64,000 nucleotides of DNA from Stenotrophomonas chelatiphaga (GTDB lineage Bacteria; Pseudomonadota; Gammaproteobacteria; Xanthomonadales; Xanthomonadaceae): NCBI RefSeq assembly GCF_001431535.1, contig NZ_LDJK01000012.1, positions 100,247-164,246 of the forward strand, in the 5' to 3' direction. Position numbers and translations under genes: made by a program. The notes beneath the pieces were generated by a model. It had not been told where the DNA came from. It saw only the letters and a list, made by a program, of their open reading frames with translations, and did not search any database. Numbering within the stretch: position 1 is the stretch's first letter; every line of letters starts with the position of its first letter. Below are positions 50,444 through 59,321 of the stretch, piece after piece.

Positions 50444-50461
50444 GGTGTACAAATGTACACC
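50444..50461. promoter_or_regulatory. Palindromic LexA-type operator over the lexA start codon
   Basis: GGTGTACAAATGTACACC, an 18-bp near-perfect palindrome containing TGTAC-N4-GTACA. This spacing matches the LexA2 box described for Xanthomonas-type second LexA proteins. It overlaps the ribosome site (GAGGG at 50441-50445) and the ATG at 50453, so binding would block both transcription and initiation of the SOS mutagenesis operon. Confidence 0.85.
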
Positions 50462-51067
50462 ATGGATCCCATCGAACTCCCTCCCCAACGTGCGGCCGTG
50501 CTGGCCTGGCTGCGACAGGCGCTGGTTGCCGGCCAGTCGCCCAGCCTGGCCGATATCGCCGCCGCCTTCGGCTTTGCCTCGCGCAATGCCGCGCAGAAGC
50601 ACGTGCAGGCGCTGGTCGAGGCCGGTCTGCTGGACCAGGCGCCGGGCCGCAAGCGCGGGCTGGCCCTGCCCGGTGGGCCGGCTGAGCTGCTGCCGCTGGC
50701 GGTGCTGGGCCGGGTGGCGGCCGGCCAGCCGATCGGCGCGGATATCGGCCTGGACCAGCAGCTGTGGCTGGACCGCCGGATGTTCTCCCCGCGCCCGGAT
50801 TACCTGCTGAAAGTGCAGGGCGATTCGATGATCGACGACGGCATCCTCGATGGTGACCTGGTCGGCGTGCACCGCACCCCCAGCGCCCGCGATGGGCAGA
50901 CCGTGGTGGCGCGCATCGATGGCGAACTCACCATCAAGCGCCTGCAGCAGAGCGCCGATGGCGTGCGCCTGCTGCCGCGCAATCCGGCGCATGCCCCGAT
51001 CGTGGTCGAAGCCGGGCAGGACTTCGCCGTGGAAGGCGTTTACTGCGGCCTGGTACGGCAGGGCTGA
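50453..51067 (+). CDS. lexA: LexA-family repressor of the imuA-imuB-dnaE2 cassette
   Basis: 204 residues. The N-terminal winged HTH is diverged (SLADIAAAFGFASRNAAQKHVQALVEAGLL). The C-terminal S24 self-cleavage domain is complete: scissile Ala90-Gly91 in VAAGQPIG, Ser125 in GDSMIDDGILDGDLV, and Lys162 in DGELTIKRL. DNA damage (RecA filaments) should trigger self-cleavage and induction. It is the first gene of a four-gene operon. The start at 50453 has GAGGG 7 bases upstream; ATG 50462 is an alternative. Probably LexA2, with another LexA elsewhere in the genome. Confidence 0.93.
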   Translation: MYTMDPIELPPQRAAVLAWLRQALVAGQSPSLADIAAAFGFASRNAAQKHVQALVEAGLLDQAPGRKRGLALPGGPAELLPLAVLGRVAAGQPIGADIGLDQQLWLDRRMFSPRPDYLLKVQGDSMIDDGILDGDLVGVHRTPSARDGQTVVARIDGELTIKRLQQSADGVRLLPRNPAHAPIVVEAGQDFAVEGVYCGLVRQG

Positions 51068-51068
51068 G

Positions 51069-51695
51069 ATGAACACCGCGCCCGAACTGCAGCAGCTGCT
51101 GTCCGCCCAGACCCTCTGGCATGCGGGGCGGGGCAGTGCGAAGGAGGGCGTGGAAGGCCAGTCCACCGGGCATCCGGCACTGGATGGATTGCTGCCGCAG
51201 CGTGGCTGGCCGCGTCGCGCGCTGACCGAACTGCTGCTGCCCGCCGATGGCGTGGGCGAACTGCAGTTGCTGCTGCCCACGCTGGCGCGGCTCAGCCAGG
51301 CCGGCGCGGCGGTGGCGGTGATCGCCCCGCCCTACCTGCCGTATGCGCCCGCGTGGCAGGCCGCCGGCGTTTCGCTGCAGCATCTGCAGCTGATCGACGC
51401 GGCCCCGCGTGATGCGCTGTGGGCGTTCGAACAGTGCCTGCGCAGTGGCGCGTGCGCGGCGGTGCTGGGCTGGCCGAAGCAGGCCGATGCCCAGGCCCTG
51501 CGCCGGCTGCAGGTGGCCGCCGATACCGGCCAGTGCCTGGGCTTTGCGCTGCGTGACCGCAAGCATGCGGCCAATCCCTCGCCGGCCGCGCTGCGGCTGG
51601 AGGCGGTCGGCCACGGCCGGTCCACCCAGTGGCAGGTACGCAAGTGCCGCGGCGGCCCTGCGCCATCGCAGCTGTTTGCCTTGAGGGCCGGGTGA
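51069..51695 (+). CDS. imuA: Translesion synthesis protein ImuA (SulA/RecA-like)
   Basis: 208 residues. It is a RecA-fold relative that lacks a proper Walker A: LTELLLPADGVGELQLLLPTLARLSQAG replaces the P-loop, and VAVIAPPYLPYAPAWQAAGVSLQHLQLIDA follows. In the ImuA-ImuB-DnaE2 mutasome, ImuA scaffolds the complex, probably modulating RecA. The ATG at 51069 overlaps nothing but starts 1 base after the lexA stop, so they are tightly coupled. Confidence 0.92.
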   Translation: MNTAPELQQLLSAQTLWHAGRGSAKEGVEGQSTGHPALDGLLPQRGWPRRALTELLLPADGVGELQLLLPTLARLSQAGAAVAVIAPPYLPYAPAWQAAGVSLQHLQLIDAAPRDALWAFEQCLRSGACAAVLGWPKQADAQALRRLQVAADTGQCLGFALRDRKHAANPSPAALRLEAVGHGRSTQWQVRKCRGGPAPSQLFALRAG

Positions 51696-51704
51696 GGCAC
51701 GCCG

Positions 51705-53123
51705 ATGCTCTGGGCCTGTGTACTGCTGCCGCAGCTGGCGCTGGACGCCGTCCTTCGCCGCCACCCTGATCCGGATACGCCGCTGGCGCTGGTCGGTGGG
51801 GCGGCGCAGCTGCGCACCCTGCATGCGGTGAATGCCGCTGCCGCGCAGGCGGGCCTGCAGGCCGGCATGCGGCTGACGGCTGCGCTGGCGCTGCTGCCGG
51901 ACTTCCAGATGGTGGAACACGATGCGCAGTCCGATGCGCGTTGGCAGCGCTTCCTGGCGGCCTGGGCCTATCGGCACAGTTCGCTGGTGAGCGCGCAGTG
52001 GCCGGGCTGCATCGTGCTGGAAGTGCGCGCCAGCTTCCAGCTGCTGGGGCCGTGGCCGGTGCTGCAGGCGCGCCTGCGCGAGGAACTGCAGGCCCTGGGG
52101 TTCCAGCACCGCATCGCGCTGGCGCCGACGCCGCGTGCGGCGATGGTGCTGGCCGGCATCCGCGATGGCCTGGACGTGCAGGACATCGCGGCGATGCAGG
52201 CCCTGCTGGACCGCGTTCCGGTGTGCCGTGCGCGGCTGCCCGATGAGGGCGGTACGCGCCTGAAGCAGATGGGCATCGGCAGCCTGCAGGCGCTGCGTGC
52301 GCTGCCGCGCGATGGCCTGCGCCGGCGCTTCGGATTGCCGCTGCTGGAACACCTGGACCGGCTGTACGGGCAGGCCGATGAGCCGCTGGCCTGGTATGCG
52401 CCGCCGGACCATTTCGATTCGCGGGTGGAACTGGGCTATGAGGTGGAAAACCACATGGCCCTGCTGTTCCCGTTGCGCCGCCTGATCGGCGATCTGTGTA
52501 CCTGCCTGTCGATCCGCGATGGCGGCGTGCAGCGCTTCGTGCTGCGGCTGGAACATGAAGAAGGCCATACCGACGTGGAGGTCGGTCTGCTGGCCGCCGA
52601 ACGCGATGCCACGCTGCTGTTCGAACTCACCCGCAACCGGTTGGAGCGCGCCAGCATCGACCGGCCGGTGGTTGCCGTGCGCCTGCTGGCGCGCGAACTG
52701 CCGACCTTCGTGCCGGCCAGCCGCGATCTGTTCGATACCCGCAACCAGCAGCAGCTGCCGTGGCCGCAGCTGCGCGAACGCCTGCGTGCGCGGCTCGGTG
52801 ATGGTTCGGTCTATCGCGTGGGGCCGGCCGGTGACCCGCGCCCGGAACGTGCCTGGCAGCGCGTGGAAGGCGATGGCACGGCCATTGCGCAAGCCCCGCT
52901 GCGGCCACCGCGTCCGTGTTGGCTGCTGCCCACGCCGGTGCCGTTGCGCGATCCGCGCGCGCGCATCGTCTCCGGTCCGGAGCGGCTGGAAAGCGGCTGG
53001 TGGGATGGCCAGGAAGCGCGTCGCGACTATTACGTGCTGGAAACGTCGCAGGGCCAGCAGGCCTGGGCCTTTGCCATGCCGGGCCAGCAGGGCGACTGGA
53101 TGCTGCACGGCTGGTTCGCATGA
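51705..53123 (+). CDS. imuB: Y-family DNA polymerase-like protein ImuB
   Basis: 472 residues. The fold is that of DinB-type polymerases ([54 protein letters not shown]), but the catalytic acidic triad is absent: the first motif lacks the usual DxD and the SxE is replaced. ImuB is therefore an adaptor that binds the beta clamp and DnaE2. The stop overlaps the dnaE2 start (ATGA). It is the third gene of the cassette. Confidence 0.93.
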   Translation: MLWACVLLPQLALDAVLRRHPDPDTPLALVGGAAQLRTLHAVNAAAAQAGLQAGMRLTAALALLPDFQMVEHDAQSDARWQRFLAAWAYRHSSLVSAQWPGCIVLEVRASFQLLGPWPVLQARLREELQALGFQHRIALAPTPRAAMVLAGIRDGLDVQDIAAMQALLDRVPVCRARLPDEGGTRLKQMGIGSLQALRALPRDGLRRRFGLPLLEHLDRLYGQADEPLAWYAPPDHFDSRVELGYEVENHMALLFPLRRLIGDLCTCLSIRDGGVQRFVLRLEHEEGHTDVEVGLLAAERDATLLFELTRNRLERASIDRPVVAVRLLARELPTFVPASRDLFDTRNQQQLPWPQLRERLRARLGDGSVYRVGPAGDPRPERAWQRVEGDGTAIAQAPLRPPRPCWLLPTPVPLRDPRARIVSGPERLESGWWDGQEARRDYYVLETSQGQQAWAFAMPGQQGDWMLHGWFA

Positions 53124-56100
53124 GCCGCATCGAAGAACGTGACGATGCCCCATGCAAGCGCATGCCGCGTGCGTGGGAAACCCGCGAACGGCTGGCGGCG
53201 GCCAACGACGATATCCAGCACGAAGACGCGCTGCCGGCGTATGCCGAGCTGCACTGCCTGTCCGATTTTTCGTTCCTGCGTGGTGCGGCCAGCGCCGAGG
53301 AACTGTTCACCCGTGCGCATCAGTGCGGCTACGAGGCCCTGGCGATCACCGATGAGTGCTCGCTGGCCGGCATCGTGCGCGGGCTGGAAGCATCGCGCGC
53401 CACCGGCGTGCCGCTGATCGTCGGCAGCGAGTTCGTGCTGGAGTGCGGGTTGAAACTGGTGCTGCTGGTGGAAAACCAGCGCGGCTACGTGCGCCTGTGC
53501 GAACTGATCACCGCCGGGCGGCGTGCGGCAGGCAAGGGCAGTTACCGGCTTGCCCGGCAGGATGTGGAGCGGGTGCTGGGCGGGGTGGCGGGCGAGGCGC
53601 TGGGCCTGTTTGCGCTGTGGGTGCCAGGTGCGCAGCCCGATACCGCTCAGGCGCGCTGGCTGCAGCAGGTGTTCGTGCAGCGCACCTGGCTGGCCGTGCA
53701 CCTGCATCGCGAACGCGATGACGCCGCGCGGCTGTCGCAGCTGCTGGAGTTGGCCGTGCAGTTGGGCATCGATGCGCTGGCCTGCGGCGACGTCCACATG
53801 GATGTACGCCGCCGACGCGTCCTGCAGGACACCATGACCGCCATCCGCCACGTGCTGCCATTGTCCGAATGTGGCGCGTTCCTGTTCCGCAATGGCGAGC
53901 ACCATCTGCGCACCCGTCGTGCGCTGGGCAACATCCATCCGCATGCGCTGCTGCACAACGCGGTCGCGCTGGCGCGGCGCTGCCATTTCCGCCTGGACGA
54001 TGTGCGCTACCAGTACCCCGCCGAGCTGGTGCCGGACGGACATACACCCAGCAGCTGGCTGCGCGAGCTGACCCTGCGCGGCATGCGCGAGCGCTGGCCG
54101 GAAGGCGTGCCGGAGGCGGTGGCCGCCCAGATCGACAGCGAGCTGCTGTTGATCACCGACATGAAGTACGAAGCCTTCTTCCTTACCGTGGAGGACATCG
54201 TGCGCTTCGCCCGCTCGCGCGACATCCTGTGCCAGGGACGCGGGTCCTCAGCGAACTCGGCGGTGTGCTTCGCATTGGGCATCACCGTGGTCAACCCGGC
54301 CGAAAGCCGGCTGTTGATGGCGCGCTTCCTGTCCAGGGAGCGCGACGAACCGCCGGATATCGACGTGGATTTCGAACACGAGCGGCGCGAGGAAGTGCTG
54401 CAGTACGTGTATGGAAAATACGGGCGCGAACGCGCGGCGCTGGCCGCCACGGTGATCCGTTACCGTGGGAAAAGTGCAGTGCGCGACGTGGCCAAGGCGT
54501 TCGGGCTGCCGCCGGACCAGGTGGCGCTGCTGGCCGAATGCTTCGGCTGGGGCAACGGCGAAACCCCGATGCAGCAGCGGTTGGCAGAGGCCGGTTTCGA
54601 CGCGGACAATCCCCTGCTGCAGCAGGTGATGGCGGTGACCGAACAGCTGCGCGACCACCCGCGGCACCTGTCCCAGCATGTCGGTGGCTTCGTCATCAGC
54701 GATGCGCCGCTGAGCACGGTGGTGCCGGTGGAGAACGCGGCGATGGCCGACCGCACCATCATCCAGTGGGACAAGGACGACCTTGAAACCATGAAGATGC
54801 TCAAGGTGGACTGCCTGGCGCTGGGCATGCTGACCTGCATCCGCAAGGCGGTGGAACTGGTGGAAAGACACCGTGGCCACCGCATCGACCTGGCACGCCT
54901 GCCGGTGGATGATCCGCCGACCTTCGCGATGATCCAGGCGGCCGACACCGTCGGGGTGTTCCAGATTGAATCGCGTGCGCAGATGAGCATGCTGCCGCGA
55001 CTGAAACCCACGTGCTTCTATGACCTGGTGATCCAGGTGGCGATCGTGCGGCCCGGGCCGATCCAGGGCGGCATGGTGCATCCGTTCCTGCGCCGCCGGC
55101 AGGGCCACGAAGCGGTGACGTACCCTTCCGATGGGATCCAGGACATCCTGGGCATGACCTTGGGCATTCCGTTGTTCCAGGAGCAGGTGATGGAACTGGT
55201 GATCCATGCCGGCTACGAGCCGCACGAGGCCGACCAGCTGCGCCGTTCGATGGCCGCCTGGCGCAGCGGTGGCGACATGAACCCGCATCGCGAGCGCATC
55301 CGCGGGCTGATGGAAGAAAAAAATTACAGCTCGGAATTCATCGACCAGATCTTCGAGCAGATCAAGGGCTTTGGGGCCTATGGTTTCCCGCAGAGCCATG
55401 CCGCCTCGTTCGCCAAGCTGGTGTACATCAGCTGTTTCCTGAAACGGCATGAGCCGGCCGCATTCGCCTGCGCGCTGCTCAATGCGCAGCCGATGGGCTT
55501 CTATTCGGCCAGCCAGATCGTGCAGGACGCGCGTCGTGGCAGTGCGCAGCGCGGTGGCGTGGCCGTGCTGCCGGTGGATGTGTGCATCAGTGATTGGGAC
55601 AACACCCTGGAAGGCGGCGATGCACGCACCCAGCCGGCCATCCGGCTGGGGCTGCGGCAGTTGGCCGGCTGCAGCGAAGCGGCCGCACGGGCGGTGATGA
55701 CGGCGCGCGCGCAACGACCGTTCGCCGACGTGGCCGACCTGTGCCGCCGCGCGCGGCTGGATGGCAAGGCCCGCCAGGTGCTGGCCGATGGCGGGGCGCT
55801 GGCCGCACTGGCCGGCAACCGCAATGCCGCACGCTGGGCGGTGGCCGGCATCGAACGCGCGATGCCGCTGCTGGACGGCAGTCCGGACGAGCCGGACATC
55901 GTGCTGCCGGCGCCCGACGTGGCCGAGGAAATGCTGTCCGACTACCGTGCCAGCGGCTTGACCCTGGGCGCGCATCCGCTGGCCCTGCTGCGGCCGCGGC
56001 TACGCCAGGAGCGCGCGCTGGATTCGCACCAGCTGCGGGCCAGCGCGCATGGGCGCGGGGTGCACACCATCGGTTTGGTGACCCAGCGGCAGAAGCCCGG

Positions 56101-56335
56101 CACGGCCAACGGCACCGTGTTCGTCACCCTGGAAGACGAGCACGGCATGGTCAACGTGGTGGTCTGGTCGCACCTGGCGCTGCGCCGCCGCAAGGCGCTG
56201 CTGGGCTCGCGATTGCTGGGGGTGCGCGGGCGCTGGGAATGCGTGGACGGGGTACGCCACCTGATCGCCGGCGACCTGCATGACTACAGCCACCTGCTGG
56301 CTGGCCTGAACGCGCCATCGCGCGATTTCCGGTAG
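53120..56335 (+). CDS. dnaE2: Error-prone DNA polymerase III alpha subunit DnaE2
   Basis: 1071 residues, a C-family polymerase that performs mutagenic translesion synthesis. The N-terminal PHP domain starts [22 protein letters not shown]. The catalytic Asp pair is in [19 protein letters not shown] near residue 410. Conserved DnaE regions follow ([56 protein letters not shown]). A helix-hairpin and OB domain at the C-terminus complete it ([38 protein letters not shown]). The ATG at 53120 overlaps imuB by 4 bases. Confidence 0.95.
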   Translation: MSRIEERDDAPCKRMPRAWETRERLAAANDDIQHEDALPAYAELHCLSDFSFLRGAASAEELFTRAHQCGYEALAITDECSLAGIVRGLEASRATGVPLIVGSEFVLECGLKLVLLVENQRGYVRLCELITAGRRAAGKGSYRLARQDVERVLGGVAGEALGLFALWVPGAQPDTAQARWLQQVFVQRTWLAVHLHRERDDAARLSQLLELAVQLGIDALACGDVHMDVRRRRVLQDTMTAIRHVLPLSECGAFLFRNGEHHLRTRRALGNIHPHALLHNAVALARRCHFRLDDVRYQYPAELVPDGHTPSSWLRELTLRGMRERWPEGVPEAVAAQIDSELLLITDMKYEAFFLTVEDIVRFARSRDILCQGRGSSANSAVCFALGITVVNPAESRLLMARFLSRERDEPPDIDVDFEHERREEVLQYVYGKYGRERAALAATVIRYRGKSAVRDVAKAFGLPPDQVALLAECFGWGNGETPMQQRLAEAGFDADNPLLQQVMAVTEQLRDHPRHLSQHVGGFVISDAPLSTVVPVENAAMADRTIIQWDKDDLETMKMLKVDCLALGMLTCIRKAVELVERHRGHRIDLARLPVDDPPTFAMIQAADTVGVFQIESRAQMSMLPRLKPTCFYDLVIQVAIVRPGPIQGGMVHPFLRRRQGHEAVTYPSDGIQDILGMTLGIPLFQEQVMELVIHAGYEPHEADQLRRSMAAWRSGGDMNPHRERIRGLMEEKNYSSEFIDQIFEQIKGFGAYGFPQSHAASFAKLVYISCFLKRHEPAAFACALLNAQPMGFYSASQIVQDARRGSAQRGGVAVLPVDVCISDWDNTLEGGDARTQPAIRLGLRQLAGCSEAAARAVMTARAQRPFADVADLCRRARLDGKARQVLADGGALAALAGNRNAARWAVAGIERAMPLLDGSPDEPDIVLPAPDVAEEMLSDYRASGLTLGAHPLALLRPRLRQERALDSHQLRASAHGRGVHTIGLVTQRQKPGTANGTVFVTLEDEHGMVNVVVWSHLALRRRKALLGSRLLGVRGRWECVDGVRHLIAGDLHDYSHLLAGLNAPSRDFR

Positions 56336-56363
56336 CACGGCCGCTAGTGGCGCCCGCTGCCCC

Positions 56364-56420
56364 GGTAGTGACGGCCGCTGGCCGTCAGCAAGGCAATTGA
56401 CGGCCAGCGGCCGTCACTAC
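56364..56420. repeat. Inverted SMAG REP dimer
   Basis: GTAGTGACGGCCGCTGGCCGTCA (56364-56386 region) and its inverted copy ending GGCCGTCACTAC at 56420, separated by about 11 bases: the classical head-to-head REP pair after dnaE2, able to fold into one long stem. Confidence 0.88.
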
Positions 56421-56529
56421 CCCCCTTGTTACCGCCTACACGCAACGGTCACGGTTTTAAGGTAGGGTGCGCAATCCGCCGGTCCTGCGCCCCGCAGCCC
56501 AGGTCCGCCGGATTGTCCTTGGAGGATGC

Positions 56530-56703
56530 ATGAGCAAGTCCGCTTCAGTGGAAACCACGCCCGGTCCGGTGCTTCTGCCGACCCCGGAAGTCCAGCAGGC
56601 CCAGCACCTGCTTGCCCGCCAGCAGATCGCGGTGGCGATGGAGCGCGCGCGGCGCGCGGCCGACGCCGACATCGCCGAGCGCCAGGCGGTGGTGTCGCGT
56701 TGA
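56530..56703 (+). CDS. 57-residue protein of unknown function
   Basis: Short gene with a strong site TTGGAGG before the ATG at 56530. The protein is helical and charged (AQHLLARQQIAVAMERARRAADADIAERQAVVSR), without signal or membrane helix. It lies alone between dnaE2 and a repeat array. Its small size and lack of a known family lower certainty, but the ribosome site supports translation. Confidence 0.55.
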   Translation: MSKSASVETTPGPVLLPTPEVQQAQHLLARQQIAVAMERARRAADADIAERQAVVSR

Positions 56704-56722
56704 TCGGCAGGTGAGGGAGAAG

Positions 56723-56845
56723 GTGACGACCAACGGTCGTCACCCACCGGAGCGTCGTCACCCACCCGAGCGTCGTCACCCACCGGAGCGTCGTCACCCA
56801 CCCGAGCGTCGTCACCCACCGGGTAGATCCTCACCCACCGCGGCC
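56723..56845. repeat. Tandem array of 18-bp repeats headed by a 21-bp palindrome (array C)
   Basis: The head palindrome GTGACGACC-AAC-GGTCGTCAC (56723-56743) is followed by about six 18-bp units, alternating CGTCGTCACCCACCGGAG and CGTCGTCACCCACCCGAG, the last ones degenerate. The period is a multiple of three, so frames stay open, but the peptide (repeated RHPPER) is not believable as a protein. It lies between convergent genes, just after the receptor stop. Confidence 0.9.
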
Positions 56846-56850
56846 TGCGA

Positions 56851-58875
56851 TCAGAACCGCGCGGTGACGCTGAAGAACACGCTGCGACCTGCGACGAAAT
56901 AGTCCGTGGCGCCTTCGGCATACAGCTTCTTGTCCAGCAGGTTGCTGATGCCGCCGCGCAGGGTCAGAACATCGTTGACGTTCCAGGCAGCGGTCAGGTC
57001 GTACAGCGTGTAGGCCTTGATGAAGCTGCTGGCGATGCCGCTCTGCTTGCCGGTGTACTGCGCCGACAACGTGCTGGAGAAGATCGCATCCGGCGTCCAG
57101 TCCAGTGCCGAATACGCCGAGTATTCCGGGGTGTCGATCAGGTTCTCCCCGGTGGTCAGGTTCCTGGCTTCCTTCATCCAGGTGGCCGACGTGCGCCAGC
57201 GCCAGTGGTCACCGAAGCGCAGGTTGAGCGTGCCTTCCATGCCGCTGGTGCGTGCACGGTCGACGTTGCTCATCCGCGTCCACCAGTAGTTGTTGTAGTA
57301 GCCCAGCGCTTCGTACTCGATTTTGTTCTTGAAGTCGGTATGGAAGTAGGTCAGGCCGACATCCAGCAGGTCGTTTTCAAACGAAAAACCGATCTCGCGG
57401 TTGGTGCTGGTTTCCGGGTCCAGCTCCGCATTGCCGGCCATGTAGCAACCACCGCTGATATAGCCCAGCGGATACAGCGAGGTGCAGCCGCGGCCGCCGG
57501 ACTGGGTCGCCGCCGTCGGCGAATTCTCGGTCAGGCTGGGCGCGCGGAAGCCCTTGGAGATACCACCGCGCAACGTCCACTGTTCGGCGGGGTGCCATAC
57601 CAGGTAGGCACGCGGACTGACGTGGCTGCCGAACTGTTCGTGGTGGTCCAGCCGCGCGCCGAGGGTCAGCGCCAGCGTCCGGTGCAGCTTCAGTTCGTCT
57701 TCCAGGAACAGCGCCCACGTATCCACCTGCAGGGTGGAGCCGGCTACCGCGTTGCCGTCGTAGTCCACCGGCGCCTGGCCGATGGTGTCGGTGTTGGTCA
57801 GCTGCTGGCGCTTCCACTGCCCGCCGACGGTGAACTGGTGCTCCACGCCCAGGGTGAAGGGTGAGCTGATGCTGCCCTCCACGATGCGGTCGGTCGCTTC
57901 GGAGCGGCCGGTCGGGCCGATGTCGTTGCGGTACTCGGTCCAGTACGCGCTCAGCCGGGAGCTGCCGAAATCCCACTGGCCGTCATGGTTCAAGGCCAGG
58001 CTGCTGCGCTTCAGTTCGCTGGCGCCCCACGCACCATCGCCTTCGGCTTCCAGTGCCTGGCTGGCGAAGGACTGCTGCACGCCATGGCCGGCTTCGACGG
58101 AAATTTTCTGCGCATCGCTCAGCGTCCAGCTCAGCAGGGCGTCGACATTGCGATCCTTCTCGCCGGCGTACGCGTTGCCGTACAGGCCGCCATTGGAGCG
58201 GTCGGAGTCGCGGCGCATGCTGTTGGCGCCGATGCGCAGGCCGACGCGCTCGCCCAGCGGCCCGGAGAAGGTGGCGCCGATCTGCTGCGTATCACCGCGC
58301 TTGTCGTCGCCCGGGCGCGTGTAGCTGTGGGTGGCGCTGCCGCCCCAGGTATCGCCGATGCGCTTGGTGATGATGTTGATGACCCCGCCCATGGCATCGG
58401 AACCGTACAGCGATGACATCGGCCCGCGCACCACTTCGATGCGCTCGATCTGGTCCGGTGCGATCCAGTTGAGGTCCTGCCGGCCCAGGTCGGGGCGGTA
58501 ATTGGTGGATGCCGAACTGCCCATGCGCTTGCCGTCCACCAGCACCAGGGTGTAGTTGGACGGCATGCCGCGCAGCTTGATCTTGGACTGTTCGCCACTG
58601 GCGCTGAGGCCACCGGTGACGCCGGGCACGCGGCTCAGCAGGCTGGCCAGGTCGTGCACGGGCTGGCGTTCGATGTCCTCGCGGCTGATCACGCTGATGC
58701 TGGCCGGTGCGTCCTTGATCCACTGCTGGTTGCCCGAGGCGGTGACCACCACGGTGTCCAGGTCACGGGTGGCAGGATCGCCGGCGGCATCGGCCAGCGC
58801 GGGCAACGGCAGCAGGCAGGCGAGGACCAGCGCGCTGGACAGCGCGGTGCGGGCGGGGTGGGGGGTGTGGGACAT
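56851..58875 (-). CDS. bfeA: TonB-dependent siderophore receptor (FepA/BfeA/IrgA type)
   Basis: 674 residues. The signal peptide (MSHTPHPARTALSSALVLAC..., cleaved near PALA) is followed by the TonB box DLDTVVVTASG, a plug domain (APASISVISREDIERQPVHDLASLLSRVPGV, then RIEVVRGPMSSLYGSDAMGGVINIIT) and a 22-strand barrel ending in SVTARF with terminal Phe. It resembles ferric-enterobactin/catecholate receptors. A Fur-box-like site lies upstream. The ATG at 58875 is the conserved start. Confidence 0.9.
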   Translation of the reverse strand: MSHTPHPARTALSSALVLACLLPLPALADAAGDPATRDLDTVVVTASGNQQWIKDAPASISVISREDIERQPVHDLASLLSRVPGVTGGLSASGEQSKIKLRGMPSNYTLVLVDGKRMGSSASTNYRPDLGRQDLNWIAPDQIERIEVVRGPMSSLYGSDAMGGVINIITKRIGDTWGGSATHSYTRPGDDKRGDTQQIGATFSGPLGERVGLRIGANSMRRDSDRSNGGLYGNAYAGEKDRNVDALLSWTLSDAQKISVEAGHGVQQSFASQALEAEGDGAWGASELKRSSLALNHDGQWDFGSSRLSAYWTEYRNDIGPTGRSEATDRIVEGSISSPFTLGVEHQFTVGGQWKRQQLTNTDTIGQAPVDYDGNAVAGSTLQVDTWALFLEDELKLHRTLALTLGARLDHHEQFGSHVSPRAYLVWHPAEQWTLRGGISKGFRAPSLTENSPTAATQSGGRGCTSLYPLGYISGGCYMAGNAELDPETSTNREIGFSFENDLLDVGLTYFHTDFKNKIEYEALGYYNNYWWTRMSNVDRARTSGMEGTLNLRFGDHWRWRTSATWMKEARNLTTGENLIDTPEYSAYSALDWTPDAIFSSTLSAQYTGKQSGIASSFIKAYTLYDLTAAWNVNDVLTLRGGISNLLDKKLYAEGATDYFVAGRSVFFSVTARF

Positions 58876-59031
58876 GCGGGCTTCCGTAGGGGGAGTGATG
58901 CCCAGGACGGAAGTCGTGCAGTGCCGGAGCAGCCGGCTCACATCCCATCCTTGGGCGACGGGCGCACGGCGGGCGCCGGCGCGTCTGCGGGTGGGTGAAC
59001 GGGACTGCCGAAACCTGCCTCTGTGTCAAAT

Positions 59032-59050
59032 GATAACAGTTCGTATTATC
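59032..59050. promoter_or_regulatory. Fur-box-like palindrome upstream of the siderophore receptor
   Basis: GATAACAGTTCGTATTATC has the 19-bp palindromic shape of the Fur box (GATAATGATAATCATTATC), with outer half-sites GATAA / TTATC conserved. It lies about 157 bases upstream of the receptor start in the 446-base gap 58876-59321. The other half of the gap contains the mdoH leader (GAGGT before its ATG) and no further gene. Iron-repressed control of the receptor is inferred. Confidence 0.7.
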
Positions 59051-59321
59051 GTTTATCTACATGGCAGGTGCGCCAGGGCGTGGCGCGGTTTATCCTGAAT
59101 GGGGGAAAACGCCGGCTGCACCCTTCGCGCTCGGCTTACACGCCGCGCCCTAGACTGAGCCGCAATTTTTTGAATCTACCGGGTGAGCAATTCGTGGGCT
59201 CCTGTAATGAGAGAGATCGGTTGCGGGCCCTGAAGCGCGATGTGCGGAACGGGGAAGCGTGGGATGGATCGTGTTGCGCAGGCAGCACGGCAGGCCTGCG
59301 CGTTGACGCGAGGTAACCTGG

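Noticed and set aside
51705..53123. Active Y-family polymerase
   Set aside because: The catalytic acidic residues are missing and the gene order identifies it as the ImuB adaptor.
56723..56845. CRISPR array
   Set aside because: The repeats are 18 bp and directly adjoining, with no unique spacers and no cas genes nearby. It is a minisatellite. The same applies to the arrays near 8.2 and 15.05 kb.
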